Shown here one piece after another: positions 1 to 12,604 of a DNA stretch of 64,000 nt. The number at the start of each line of letters is the position of its first letter. The first letter of the stretch is position 1. Made by a program: the position numbers and the translations under genes. The DNA is taken from NCBI RefSeq assembly GCF_038396675.1, contig NC_088920.1, positions 30,746,001-30,810,000 on the forward strand. The letters are read 5' to 3'. The notes below the pieces were generated by a model. It saw only the letters and a program-made list of their open reading frames with translations. It did no database searches and was not told the DNA's origin. This DNA is from Hydra vulgaris. Its lineage: Eukaryota; Cnidaria; Hydrozoa; Anthoathecata; Hydridae.

Positions 1-763
1 CCATTACGATGACTTTTTTTTTTGTCGGAACATTTTCAAGTCCCGATATAAATAACAGATAAAACTATGTTAAATCGATCTATTTCAATGAGCGGCAGTG
101 TTGTTTTTCATGTCTCAGTAATGGGGCTTTACACAAACATTCAGCTTACACTAAAAAACTCACCATTATCGGGACTTTAAAAAAATGTTGTTTTTTTATG
201 CAAATTTAGTACTTAATACATGTATATGCTTAAGATACTGTGTTATAACCTTAGATAGTGGTCCACTTCTGCTCCACTAAAAAGTTATTAACTTACACGA
301 TTTACAAAGACGCGCATTTTCTCGCGTTCTTTAACCGCGACTTTTTCTATAGTTTTGGCAATCACATTATGAAATTAAGAAAATTGTTATGCCAATAGCC
401 TTTTTTTTTCGTAAGGGAGCGTTTTGAGAGTATTTTTAGATTTTAGTTTTTCTTTTAAAAGGTTTTTAAATTAAAATCATTAAAGCGAAGTTATTGAATT
501 ACTCTTTTCTTAAGATTAACTAAATTTTAGTTGTTTTTTTTACCCGCAAAACTTCAGTTTCGGTGAATTATTAGAGAAATATAGAATATGCATAAAAACA
601 AAGTAAATAATTATTTTTAAGCAACTTGATATATATTTAATATACAAATATAACACTCTGACCTTTTCATATACACTTAAAACAAAAATAAAATATTTAA
701 TCAACGTTAATAAATTTGCTTTCAAAATAACTTCAAAACACACCATTATATGTAGGTGCCGTT
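1..763. other. No gene recognised
   Basis: AT-rich sequence with homopolymer runs. I see no open frame with recognisable protein similarity, no terminal repeats and no RNA gene. It lies downstream of the minus-strand gene that ends near 764. Confidence 0.5.
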
Positions 764-3700
764 TTACAGCCAGCTTTCCACCAACATACATACGTATATA
801 AAGATATAAACACGCATAAATTGCTTCCCTCTATTAATACTGTTCAATTTGTCTTTAACGATCTTATGCCCTCTTTTTTGAAGACAAGGTATACTTTCGA
901 TAACTTTTTTTACATCAAGAAGCGGAATCTTTCTCGTGATGTATATCGAAAACTCTTTACGAAGTGATGCGTTTTCTTCTTCTGTCCAACCTTTCCAGGT
1001 TTTTCTTTGACTAAATAAGAACATTAAATTATAAGCAACAACAAAATTTAAATATTATATTATTAAAGTTTTATCTTTGATTTTAAAACGAATTTTTCTT
1101 TTTTAAAAAAAAGCAAAGTAAACTTAATTTTAGACAATAGCCTCTTCGTTCATGTTTTGTCTTTTATTTTGTATTCTTTTACACTCAACATTAATTAATT
1201 AATTTTCAATGACATTGCTATTTGCATCATCAACAACATATTCATCTGAAAAAGTGCAAACACTAGCACTTTCTCCTGCGTTAATATTTGATATCCCTAT
1301 AACAAATAACGAATAAATGGCCACAACCGCCAATATTTGAAAATTTGAATAAAGAGCATTACCTGTTTTTTTTACCAATAATGAATCAAAATAAAGGGCA
1401 TTACCTGTTTTACACCTATTTTTCCACACCTGTTTGTCTTTGAAGCTTTATTATTTATCATATTTGTATATAAAACGACACTAAGTAGTTAGAAACAGGT
1501 TTACAACAAGGTTTCTTACCATACTATTTTACAAAGCGGGATATTTAGGACAAAATCCTATCTGCAAAACGCTATAAATCACAAAAATAAAAATTGTAAG
1601 TTAATTCCATTTCCACTTACTACTGAAATTTGAAAATTTAAATATTAGATACTGAAAATTTAAATATAAGACCAACAAAAAAATGTATGGTCTTACAAAG
1701 AAAATATCAGTTTCTGTTGATGCTAAGGATAGTTTAGTTTTTTGTTGCTTTTTTAAAATGAGTTTACTCGAACTTAAGGCGTTTTGCAAATGGGCTCCTT
1801 ATATTCTAACCTTAACTCACCTTTAAAAATTTTGTATTACAAGTAAATAACATTTATATGCAGAAAAAAACGTCAAATAAAAAAGTTTTAAAGTAAAACA
1901 AACAAACAAACCATTTCCTTCAAAACCATTTTGTAATAGTAAATCGATTTTCTTATTTTGAATCTACCTTGCATCACCATAGCAAATAAAACTTTTGCTA
2001 CTTTTGTTGTTTCTATAGTAGAATTCTCACATCGATACCAATTTTGATGGATATCTTTAGTATGCCCCATGTAATTTGTAAGCCACAAAAGCTCAGAATT
2101 ATTCATGTCTAACAACTGAAGAATAGTTGACAAATACTTTCTAGTTCTAGTTGGTGTAATAAGCTTTGGCTTAGATAAACTAAGCTTTTTTGTTATAGAT
2201 TGCAGTGCATCCCAACCACAAAATTTAAGACAGCCTGTACCACAGGCAAACACATAATTATTACTTTGGAAAATATTAGCATAATGCCTTGAGCTGATTA
2301 ACAGACTGACTGCATCTACAACTTCCTCAGTAAAATAATCGAAACTAATGCTTTCACAGAAGAACCTAATTTAATAACATATACAACATAAAAAAAAAAA
2401 CATTAAAATTGTAATGTCTGAATAAAAAATTCAATTTTTAAATAAAAAGTAAAACTCCTAATATCTGAATAAAAAAATATATAAAATAAGATGCCATTAA
2501 ACTTTTAATAAGTGAATAAAATTCCATACCTCTCCTTTTTTCTTTGCTTTTAATGTAACATAGTTTGAATCGTTCTGCAAGCTTTTTTTTTATTGGATTG
2601 TCTAAAGCATCTATGTCAGTTTGGCGTTTCCACCTACCTTTTTCTACCATATCCCAATCTGGTAGTGTTAACTTTCCCGGTTCTCCTAGCATTAAATGTT
2701 AGTATTCTTAAATAAGTAAGTTTACACAAATATATGTATTCATTAGATGTAAGAATTGGATTGTTTAAACACTTGGTGATTTCACTAACACAATAATTTC
2801 TTAAAACTTTAATGCCACTTTCTTCCGGCAACATTTCTGGTGCATCACCTTTTCTTAAATCATATAAACTGCATGCATTGTTTAATAAAATGCTGTAGTC
2901 TGATTCCATATACACTAAAAAATTCTGAATGTTTTCAACCATGTCTTGCAAGCCTAGTTTCAGGTACTCTAACTTGTTTCTTATCGCTAGAGTTTTTAAT
3001 GAATATCCTATTCTTAAAACAAGATGCGGATTTCCAATTTTTCTTGGTCCACAATAATCTGCTCAAACTTTCATAGAAAAATGTTATCATGTTGAAGAAT
3101 GTTTTTTGTATTCACTAAATCTCTTGCAGATGCATCTTCTGCATTGAATTGTTTTCTGTAATGCAACAATAACTTTGCTAAAACTCAAAGCGCGTAGCTT
3201 ATATCATGGTAACGGTCTCTTTCTTTCTTGTCAACTTCTACTGCTCCATAAGTCAATAATAGTTTATTATTGCTAATAATCAGATAAAGTTCATCATGTT
3301 TCATAGTTGTAAGTATGTGCTCATGTAAAATTGTAGCATTGCTGGTCAAACTGAATTCTCATACTCATAACAATTTGAAACATGTTTGCAAAGTTTCCTT
3401 GCTCGGAAGAAACCATAACGATATTCACAAGGCAATAGCTCATCATCTTTGTTGACTGTACATTTTCTTACAGATGATATTTTTTTTAGAATTTTTAATG
3501 TTATCTATATTAACATTAAAATCACCTTTCCTCTCTATATAAGTCCACATATTTCTGCGCTCTTTGCTTTTTTTTAGTTGCATCTATGCTAAATTGAAAT
3601 TTTTTTTTATTTTTTTATTAAAAGAATTCATTAAAAAAGCAATTAAAAAAAAAACTGTAGATATAAAAAAAAATTTTTGTTTGTAATAAATTAATTCCCA

Positions 3701-3905
3701 TAAATTTAAAGCTAACTATAAATGCATTCACTTTTGACTAACCATTAATAGCATTGATATAGTATTTTTTTAAATAATCTGGATCCTTTTTTTCTATACA
3801 ATATTTATATGCAGTTGGATGGCATTCTAAAGAACATTGTTTCGATTGATCGCATTCTAAAGAACATTGTACATTGTTTCTAGATGGCCATCTCTTATTT
3901 TCCAT
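764..3905 (-). pseudogene. Degenerate tyrosine-recombinase-like transposon gene
   Basis: A minus-strand multi-exon gene read in pieces. Exon 1 starts with ATG at 3903-3905 (MENKRWPS) and ends at a GT donor near 3743. Next come a GDFNVNI segment (about 3500-3580) and a finger-like LPCEYRYGFF..KLCKHVSNC (about 3380-3450). The core follows: LRILTFNARR then GEPGKLTLPDW (2690-2760), KLCYIKSKEKRR (about 2530-2570), and a C-terminal box TPTRTRKYLST..LTNYMGHT..WY (2010-2160). The last piece is a SANT-like tail, GWTEEENASLRKEF (about 850-1005). The R, GH and Y spacing resembles tyrosine recombinases/integrases, and the arrangement matches uncharacterised transposon proteins I recall from fish and cnidarians. 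At least two frameshifts (near 2690 and 3485) show that it is dead. Family placement is from memory; that it is a broken mobile-element gene is firmer. Confidence 0.6.
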
Positions 3906-4682
3906 GTTGTTTTCAAAATGTTCTAAATATATTATTTAGTTACATTTTTAAAAATATTCCTATTTTTTTACAATTTTACTATTACTGTACATTACAATTT
4001 AACATTCATAGTTTAGAAAAATATTGTTTTAATGATTTAATAATGGTGCATAAATTTTTATAACACCATTACCAGGACATAAAAAAACCAAAATAAAAGT
4101 TTGTGTTAACTATATTTTGCTATGCATTAGTGTTTGTAATGGTGCAAAATGCGAGTAAATTTATTAAAAAACTACTTTAGGCTTTTCAAATTTAAATTAA
4201 AAAAAAAAAAATAATAAGAACTTAAATTTTCAAAAAAGTAACAAGCAACAAAATAACTTGTTACTTTGATATCATTATATATTATTAAATTATGTAGAAA
4301 TTATAAATATAGACTATAAAATGCTAACTATGATACAATTAATACTATTACATAATATTAGAATTGATATAAATTGGCTAAAATATTAATACAGTTGTTA
4401 CTTTTAATTATAATATAATTTATAGTAACCTATGTAAATTATAGTAAATACATATGCAAATTATAGATACTCTAATAATAATAAATAAGTTTTAATGCTT
4501 AAAAATATTTTATGATATAAAAATCAAAATAATAGGGTAAACAAAACAAAAAATTTATTTAAATACATTAATTAAATTAGAGTTTATTATCACCTAAAAT
4601 AAGAGGAGCCTTGAATGGTATTAAGTTCACAATTCCTCAGAACATATGATTTTGCCGGAGTCACAGTGCATTATAAAAAATA
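3906..4682. other. AT-rich intergenic sequence, nothing recognised
   Basis: Simple AT-rich DNA upstream of the recombinase-like gene. No coding signal or repeat copy is evident. It may hold that gene's promoter, but no motif stands out. Confidence 0.4.
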
Positions 4683-4790
4683 TTTTTTTATAGAGATTAG
4701 AACAAAACAAAATCTAAACTAGATCTCAGGTGTTTAAAAAAAGATGAATGTAATACCTGACAAATAAACATATTTAATTTGACTTAAATA
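4683..4790 (-). repeat. Inverted copy of the dispersed 'ACTGAGACT' repeat family
   Basis: Read on the minus strand, this shows the order GTCAGGTATTACAT, a T-rich run, a CACC..GAGA core, then GATTTTGTTTTGTT. The same order occurs on the plus strand at 22810-22910 and several times at 59460-60150. It is a diverged single unit of that family. Confidence 0.5.
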
Positions 4791-5269
4791 ATACATTTAA
4801 TTTTAATGAAATAGGCAGTAAAACACCATTTATTACCTTTTACCACCACTACCTTTACCTTTTTTTCTAGAATTTGTTTAATTATGGGTATGGAAAAAGC
4901 TGAGAAAATGCTGTTTTTGTTTTTAATGAATTTTACGCAGAATCATCATAAAATAGTGTTATATAATTTTAATTTTAACATTTTAAATTTTATTTTGCAG
5001 AATTTTGCCTTTAAACTAATTTTGGTGTGTGAAAAGAGTTAGCCATCAAAAAAAAAAATTAATATATAACCACCGTAATTATACTTGTTAGTTTTTGTGT
5101 ACATCATTTAACAATTTAAAAAAAAGAAAACCCAAATATCCTTAGTAGTAAAAGGCTATTAAAAAAAAAGTTTGTATAACAGTTCTTATAAAATATATCA
5201 TTGTAATGAATGAAAAATCAAAAATACTGAATTCTCCACTGTCAAAAACCGCCCCTCCCCCTAATACAA

Positions 5270-5790
5270 TGTAACGGAAGTGGAAATACATACCTCCACT
5301 GCGCGGAACAATAGGGTATGTGGTCATAAATATTTTTTGATGAAATTTGGCAGGCACATAGAAAATAAATCTATACAGTTGCCTGAAAAATTTTAAATGT
5401 GTACTAACATACCTTCAATATAAATGCACCTCCGGAACAGAAACAAAATTTTAAAACCGAATGAAAATCACTGATAACTGTAAAAAAAAAAAACAGAATT
5501 TATAACAAAAAATAACAGTAACAACAGCAGAAACAGTTTTATAAAGTGTAACAGTAACAGTAACACTAAAAGAGGTGGAAATGGTACCTCCACTGGGTCG
5601 AAAAATACGGTACGTGGTCATGAATATTTTTTATTGAAATTTGGCAGGCACATAGAAAATAGATCTATACAGTTGACTGGAAAATTTCAAATATGTACCA
5701 ACATGCCTTCGATATCAATGCAGTGCCAGAACAGGAACGAAATTTTAAATAGCAATAAAAAAACTGAAAAATTTATTACTCGTAAAAAAA
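5270..5790 (+). repeat. Direct tandem duplication, about 300-bp period
   Basis: Two diverged copies begin near 5276 and 5574. Each contains GGAAATRCATACCTCCACTG-like sequence, then GTGGTCATRAATATTTTTT, GAAATTTGGCAGGCACATAG and CTATACAGTTG in the same order. Frames across it are short, and the copies differ by both substitutions and indels. Confidence 0.6.
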
Positions 5791-6116
5791 AACCATAATT
5801 TATTCAAGATAAAACATTCTACTTTTCTAATAAAGTCTAAGCTGATATAAAATTCTAAAAAAAAAGACAAATAAATACATCTTTACCACACCGACTTCGA
5901 GCATGCTGTGAAAAAAAAGGTCACAGTTTTTAACTTTGAAATCGGTGCCGTCAAAAGCCAGATACGCACGTACCTATATAATCTTAATCTATAAAACTTC
6001 ATTATTTTTTAACTTAATCTATAAAATTATTTATCTATAAAATTATTTAACCTATAATCTATGAAATTATTTTATCTATAAAATTATTTATTAACTTATT
6101 CTATAAAAAAATAATT
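5791..6116. repeat. AT-rich stretch with short CTATAAAATTATTT repeats
   Basis: From about 5985 to 6110 the motif CTATAAAATTATTT recurs imperfectly at least five times. The remainder has no recognisable content. Confidence 0.4.
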
Positions 6117-7043
6117 TTTCGATGCGCCATAACTGAGACTCTGAGAAAATCATGTATTCTAAGCCAGCGTAAACTTAATAATGGTCAAAACTCAACCATT
6201 TTAAATTTAATAATGGCCAAGATTTATAAGTAATATATTACTTATTTTATATATATATATAAAAAAAAATTCTAATACTCTTTTAAAAATTTATAAACTA
6301 GTTTTAATTAAATGGATTTAATGCTTATACGTATTACAGGTAATACTTTTTTTAAACACCCTTACTGACTTATTATCTTTCTTATAGATTTTGTTTTAAT
6401 CTTTTTAACAGAGATTAAAAGTGTGAAATTAAAATTTAAAGATTAAAAGAGTCTCTCGCAAAAAACAATTTTTGATGCACCGTAACTGAGACTCAGAGCG
6501 ATGGGGATATCGTACTTTTTATATTATGTAAACTTAACAATGGTCGAGACTCTTTTACTTTCAATAAATATATAAAAATAAATGTTCCATTGTTTAAACG
6601 GTAACATACATTTTATAAATTATTTTTAATTAAGTTTACTAACTTAAATTCTTAATTGCACCTTTATTGGTACTACACGTGGCATACTCTGAAATCACTA
6701 CGAAACGATAGAACATTTATTTAATCTTTTTTGAACACCGTTACAGAGACTTAATAAATTTGATCGTTTTTCAAGATTTTAATTAAATCTCTTAAAAATA
6801 TTTTTTTGATGCACTGTTACTGAGATTTAGAGCTTTGGGAAATCATAATTTCTGAGCAATTGTAAAGTTAATAACGTTCAAGACTCCTTTACTTTCAAGA
6901 AATATATAAAAAGAATATATATTTAATTGTTTAAATGATAACATTTTTTTTATAACTATTTTAGGAAAAAATTTACTTTCATTAATTCTACATTGCACCA
7001 TTAACGGCACTGCAAATGGCACACTCTGAAATAATACATTAAT
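6117..7043 (+). repeat. Tandem repeat array ('ACTGAGACT' family), left block
   Basis: Three diverged units each carry GATGCRCCRTWACTGAGACT (near 6120, 6475, 6810), then GTAAACTTAAYAATGGTCRAGACTC-like sequence cut by indels. Two units end in GGTACTACACGTGGCATACTCTGAAAT-like sequence (near 6670 and 7010). The spacing is about 335-350 bp. The array resumes at 10212 on the far side of the pogo-like element. Confidence 0.65.
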
Positions 7044-7569
7044 TAGGGCAAAGTGCCCAATTAATGGCCATAAATTTCTTATTGATAGCCGTGAAGAATG
7101 CCTTAATCTAACGGAGCTTTTATTTTTTCACTGTTATAATGGTGACAAACGGCTTTATCTAAAAAAAGTCGTAGTTAGTACTAAAATATGCTTCATTCAG
7201 AGAAAAATGTATTTAAACAGAGATTTCAATTTCGTACCAATTAATGGCCGGGTAGACCAAGTAGTAGCCAACAAATTGAGAAATGGTACCTATATGAGCC
7301 ACTTACATAACCCATAACTGACATACCTAAGAATGCTTATATATCAAAAAGTATTATTTTATCAGACGATTATAGCCTAATAATGAACTAGGAACTACCA
7401 GATACTAAGAAAAAATTTTTTTAGCGAAGAGAGTATAGTAAAATATACTTTGTTTTGCTAAAAAATATTTTTTTCTTGGTTTATAGCAGTACTTTAACGG
7501 AGTGTTTATTTGTTATTCGAATCTTTCTAGTGTATGAAATAGGAAATAAAAAAATCAGTTGAGAAATTT

Positions 7570-9403
7570 TTAATCGCTATTAATCTCTTGAACTAAATTA
7601 GCTTTTTTAGATAATTTTTGTGTCTCTTTCTTCTGTTGTTCTTTTTCTTTTTTCTTTTTTAATCTTTTTTCTTCAGCTGCTTTGACTTTATTTTTTTTCT
7701 GTTCCTCATTATTCAATTTAGATTGCATAGATTCTTGTGAAGTTAATACAAAATGTTTTTGAACCTTTCTTCGATTTTCTTTTGACTTGATAGTATATAT
7801 CTTTGGATAAGGCAAAATATCATTGTCACTATCATTAGCAGAATTCTTTGTACAAGACTGAATTGGTGTCAGAATAGGCTGAACAATATCTTCATTTGGT
7901 ATCTGATTATAATGAGAGAGGGTTTCATTGGTCAAATAACAAGGCTGGCCTGTGATTTCATTTGGCATAGAATTTGACTGAACAATGGTTTCATTTAGAA
8001 TTGGAATAGGAAGATCTGTTCTTTCATTTGACACTGGAACATCTATGTCAAAAACATCCTTTATGTATGAACTCTTTTTCAGTTTGAGTTCTTTATATAC
8101 TTTATACAAAGGATCTGGAATGTCATAACTATTCTGGATACAGAAGTTGAAAGTTGTAAACTGCTCATATGTTAAATAAGTATCCCAAACCAAAGAAGCA
8201 GTATTATTGTAAAGGTTTACCAAATCAGTGTTATATGTTTTTTTATATTCAGACGTATTTTCAGATTTATTTGTGCTTGATTCTATTTCAAAATCAACTC
8301 CCTCTTCTATCAAATTTTCTGATGTTGTTATTCTAGTGTCAGTTTTGATGGGTTACAAACTTGATTCAAGCAGATTATTTTCATCAAGCAGTTGTTGCAT
8401 GGAATAGACAGAATTAGGCAAGTAAGCTGTGCTTGGAATAGCAGATGGATTGTATGGATACATGCCACATGATTGAAACCCTGAAATAATGTTATCAGCT
8501 GTTAGGGCTTGGTCCCAGGCTTTCTTGAAAAGACCACAAAAAATTTGGCTTGTCAACAGTAACTCCAGTATATTCATTTATTAATTCATGACAGATTTGA
8601 TTGTAATATGTTTTAAGAAGACCAAATACTGTTCGATCAAGAGGCTGGAGCCAATGCAAACAATGTGCTGCCATTTCCACAATATGAATATTACTTTCAA
8701 TTGCAACAGACAATAATTGAGTTATGAGAACTGAGTTATGAGAATCGTGACCATCAACTATGAGAACTTGTGGCCTATCTCTGCCTATGTTAGGCAAGAA
8801 AGTATTGGTGAACCAAAGATAAGCAATCCCTTGCTTTGTCCAACCTGTTTCACTAAAACTCCAATTTGAGCCTGAAGGTGCATCTGTAGTATTGAAAGAT
8901 TGAAGAGACCTAACTGTTTTACCTTTTGCTATTAAATGTGGAGGCACTAAACCACCCTGCAGCATTTATAGCAGCAATAATGGTTATTGTTTCACGTTTT
9001 CTTATTGTACGAGATTGAAGGTTGTACCTCTTTATGCAAGTATTTTTAGGTTTTAAAGATGGCTTTAAAAGTGCATGAGTTTCCTGCAAAACTTCATGCA
9101 GTGAATAGAAATATTTTGCAACTTTTGGAACAGACATGCATTGATAGCGAACTGATGAAGTACCTTCAGGCTTTCGCAAAACTAAACTTTTATGTCGCTT
9201 ATTGAATAAGCGCCACCATTTTTCTGAAGGAGTTGAATGTTTAAACTTTAAATTGTGTTTCATGGCAATATCAGAAGCATATTTTTTAAATTGTCTTTTT
9301 CCAAATCCAAATCCAAGTGTAGCCCTTGTTGCTGCATATTCAACTAACTTGTCCTCTAAATTGCTAGATAATATTGGACTAGGTCCAGGTCTAACACCAA
9401 GAA

Positions 9404-9408
<5 letters not shown>
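7570..9408 (-). pseudogene. Pogo-like DDE transposase, broken
   Basis: The minus-strand order is: an HTH-like start (LEDKLVEYAATRATLGFGFG, about 9300-9360), SEKWWRLFNKRH and LRKPEGTSSV, RETITIIAAINAAG (about 8960-9000), GKTVRSLQSF, GWTKQGIAYLWF, the catalytic DGHDSHN (near 8745-8765), HWLQPLDRTVF (third Asp) and NPSAIPSTAYLPNSVY, then a Lys/Glu-rich tail ending at 7570. Frameshifts lie near 8960 and 8530, and an in-frame TAA at 8353-8355 separates the tail. The DETG box with the first catalytic Asp is missing: KPS runs straight into KPKNTC, which suggests a deletion of about 20 codons. The N-terminus is cut at a (TA)n array. It cannot encode an active enzyme. Confidence 0.85.
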
Positions 9409-9455
<47 letters not shown>

Positions 9456-9481
9456 TTCTTGATATATATATATATCAAGAA

Positions 9482-9555
<74 letters not shown>
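9404..9555. repeat. (TA)n arrays with an internal hairpin
   Basis: Two TA tracts flank the inverted arms TTAGTTCTTGA / TCAAGAACTAA at about 9453-9483. A similar CAAGAACTGA lies just outside at about 9398. The array interrupts the 5' part of the pogo-like transposase frame. Confidence 0.8.
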
Positions 9556-9557
<2 letters not shown>

Positions 9558-10211
9558 GTTTACACATGTATTGTATAAAATATTGTTTTATATATTTACT
9601 AGCTATATACTAAGTTAATGTTACATCAGTAGTTGCCTATATGTTATGTTTATATAAATAGCTGATGCATTTAAAATAAAATGGAAATCAGTTTTTCTTT
9701 ATAGTGTTTATACATTATAAATTGCACTAAGATTCTAATAATAGCCACGTTAGTACCATATAAGAGCCACGACTCTTATTTGGACAAACGAGTGGCTATT
9801 ATTGAGATCTTTGAGTTTGGGCTACATTTATGCTTCTTCCTTTCGTGTGTTGCCAAAAAAAACAGTTTACATAAACATAATAAACTAACAAAACAGATCA
9901 AAATATATCATAAAGCCGAACCCGAAGGAATACTTCGTTAAATGCATCTCAAAGTTGCTTGAAAAAAACAAAAATGACTACCGTCCGTATAAAATATTTA
10001 CTTCTATTAACCTTGACAAAAATAAGGTTTCTAAAAAATCAAGACTAAAATAAACATTTACAAAAGCTCAAATAAAACATAGATATACCAAAGAAACACA
10101 AAATAAATTAATCAACTAGGTAAATGTCCCGCCAAGTAAATAAATGTAACAAAAGCTGACCCACATTTGACTCTTAATAAGACCCGGCCATTATTAGGTT
10201 ACTTTGCCCTA

Positions 10212-11490
10212 ACGCCAGAATATTTATACAGAAAAAGATTCGAAACCGTGTGCTGGTAAAAATGACTTTAAAAGTGCCGGGAAAAATACAAGAGTAAAAT
10301 TCCCCCAAACTTTAAAATGTGCAATCAAATGCAAAAGTGCAAAGACATTTTCAAACTAAGTTTTGAAGAAAAATTTTGTGAAAATGATTTAAACAAACTT
10401 TCTTATTTTAATTTTTTTAAAAGTTACTATTACAAGGTAAAAGGTAATAAAAATATACAAACCCCCTTCATTTATTTTAGAGTTAAGATTTTTCAGATAT
10501 TCAGACATGAAGCATACTTTTTCTTTTTTTTTCAATGCACCGTTACTGAGACTCAAGAAAAAGTTAAACATTCTAACCCATTGTAAACTTGATAACGGTC
10601 GAGACTCGTTTATTTTTAAGTAATAACTAAAAATAAAAAATTCAATAATGTATTAAAAATTTAATATTTAATTTAAAATAAATAAAATACGTTTATGTTT
10701 ATTTGTCAGATAACACTTGCTTTTTTTTTAATCCCCGTTACTGAGACGTATTAGCTTATTTTTCTTCTAAATTTTGTTTTGTTTTATTTTCTTAAAAAAA
10801 AACATTTTTTAAACAAAACATTCTGTTTATTAATAACTAATAATTGAATTTACTTACCTTAATACTTTATTGAACCTTTTTTGGTACTGCAGGTGGCATA
10901 CTCTGAAATATAACTTACACGGAACGATATTTATACAAAATTTTACGATATTTATACAATATTTATACAAAATAATAATTTAAAACCATCTACTAGTAAA
11001 AATTACTGATGAAAGTATCGAGAAAGGTACAGAAGTCAATTCAACACGAAATTGAACAAACTTTAAAATGTGCCATAGAGGCTCTATTATAGAGCAGGGC
11101 CGACGACACTGGGAGAAAGAGGTCAAGGAGCACTGGACCTTCCCCCAACTTTTTTTTAAAGATTTTGTTTTTCTTTTCTTTCGGAATTTCTAGATTTTTT
11201 AGAAATTGATGATTGTGCCCCTCCACTTCAAAAACCGTGTCGTATGTTCTGTAGATTACTGGAACGCAAAAGAACAAAGAGACATTTAAAATGAGTCTTG
11301 AAGAAAAAATTCGTAATGGAAAATCATTTAAATATAATAAAATAATATTTTATTATGCTATCGAAAAATTTTTTAAAAAAGAAAGTTTTAATAAAATTGG
11401 TGTTTTATTAAAAAACTTTTTAAAGGCTGATACTGAGTACAACAATATTTTTTTAAAGTATCAGAATATTTTTAAGTCTCCATAATATTG
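10212..11490 (+). repeat. Tandem repeat array, right block, with duplicated short frames
   Basis: This continues the array on the left of the pogo-like element: ACTGAGACT at about 10543 and GGCATACTCTGAAAT near 10893. Two related segments (10275-10400 and 11000-11340) share CAAACTTTAAAATGTGC and then a frame with EEK (LSFEEKFCEND at 10347 on, MSLEEKIRNGK at 11291-11485, 64 aa). The second copy carries an extra segment of about 180 bp (11080-11260), starting at a GCTCTATTATAGAGC palindrome. The 64-aa frame is unrecognised and may be chance. Confidence 0.5.
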
Positions 11491-12160
11491 CTACAAAAGA
11501 GTAAAACTTTTAACTTCAATTTCTATATAATTGATTTTATATTTAATTTACTTTCATTTTCAAACGTTGCTTGAAAACAGAATTAAAAAAGGTAAATTTT
11601 TAAAAGTGACATGAAATATACATAAAACTGCATTGAACGAAGTTTTAAACTATAACCAATATATATGTCGTTACTTTATTGTTGCATAGTTTATAAATGT
11701 ATAAAAATGGGCTTTTAAGAAAATTAAGTAAAATAATTTTATGATTTGGTGGCAGCCATGCATAAATGAATCCTTTATTTTCAAAAAATAAATAAATATA
11801 AAAAAAAGTACAATACTGTATCAAACATTCAATTCTTATTTTAAATTAAATAAAAATAATTTTTTTTTATGCTGATTTCTGATTGCCGTATACTTTTTCT
11901 TCATTAGAAATAATTTTGCCTTTTACTTCAATTTCAATAAAAGTGATTATTTTGACAAAACGATCAATTTTAAATAAAAAAAAATCATTATTATTATTAA
12001 AGTAGAATATATTGCAAATTTGTAATTTTTTTTCTTTTATCAATAATATCATTAAGTGTGTTGATAAATACAAAAAAAAAGAAAAAAAAAAGGCATTATA
12101 CAGGTAATTAGTCCATATAAAGAACAATATGTAACCATTACTAGTGGAAATGCGAAATAA
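11491..12160. other. AT-rich sequence, nothing recognised
   Basis: No coding similarity or repeat structure is evident between the tandem array and the SINE. Confidence 0.4.
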
Positions 12161-12165
12161 CATTA

Positions 12166-12330
12166 TAGCAGCTGTGATGCAGTGGTTGGAGCTCTTGCTC
12201 AGAATCAAAAAGTCTGAGGTTCCATGTTGGCTCTGACCATATAAACGGAATTGGTAAAGAAGGAGGCATGAACTTCCTGGTTAGATTAATCACCTACAAT
12301 TACTTTAAAAAAAAAGAAAAAAGTAATTGT
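12166..12330 (+). mobile_element. tRNA-derived SINE-like copy
   Basis: GTGATGCAGTGGTTGGAGC (12174-12192) matches a tRNA-type A box, and GAGGTTCCATGTTGG (about 12216-12230) a degenerate B box, at tRNA-like spacing. It is followed by a non-tRNA body and an A-rich stretch flanked by an inverted TACAATTACTTT / AAAGTAATTGTA pair at about 12295-12333. It is too diverged to fold as a functional tRNA. Class III SINEs have this layout. Confidence 0.55.
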
Positions 12331-12485
12331 AGGTAATTATGGATTATTTTGCAAATTTTTCAAGTATAAACTTTAAGTTATTAACTTAATCTCCTGTAGA
12401 CATACCGGATGTTAGCCAGCCTGATGGCACCGCGTCTAACATGGAATTCCCAATTTTTTTAAATTTCCCAAAAGGTTATTAACAG

Positions 12486-12604
12486 GCTTAGATTTAAAGT
12501 GTTACGCAAGACTCGTAGAAATGCTTAGTACTCGAAACGAAGAAAATAATTTAGTTGATCGAGAACAATTACTTTCTTTTCAAGAAAAAAAGCGTAGCAA
12601 GTGA
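12486..12604 (+). CDS. Candidate terminal exon, unknown protein
   Basis: An AG acceptor (TTATTAACAG) precedes an open frame of 38 codons, LDLKCYARLVEMLSTR..SFQEKKRSK, ending in TGA at 12602-12604. The composition is protein-like rather than AT-simple. I do not recognise it and cannot find its upstream exons. It could be an exon of a host gene or of a transposon, or chance. Confidence 0.25.

Larger units (their letters stand above)
7046..10209 (-). mobile_element. Complete pogo-like (Tigger-type) DNA transposon
   Basis: The left end reads GGGCAAAGTGCCC. The right end read inward on the minus strand is GGGCAAAGTAACC. Both are flanked by TA (7044-7045 and 10210-10211), the duplication expected for the Tc1/mariner-pogo superfamily. 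Subterminal AATGGCC/AATAGCCAC motifs recur inside both ends. The element is 3164 bp and encodes one degenerate DDE transposase on the minus strand. Flanking sequence on both sides is the same tandem repeat, so a related empty site exists in the neighbouring unit near 10905. Confidence 0.85.

Noticed and set aside
12166-12260. Functional tRNA gene
   Set aside because: A- and B-box-like sequences are present, but no acceptor stem or anticodon arm can be formed; a SINE fits better.
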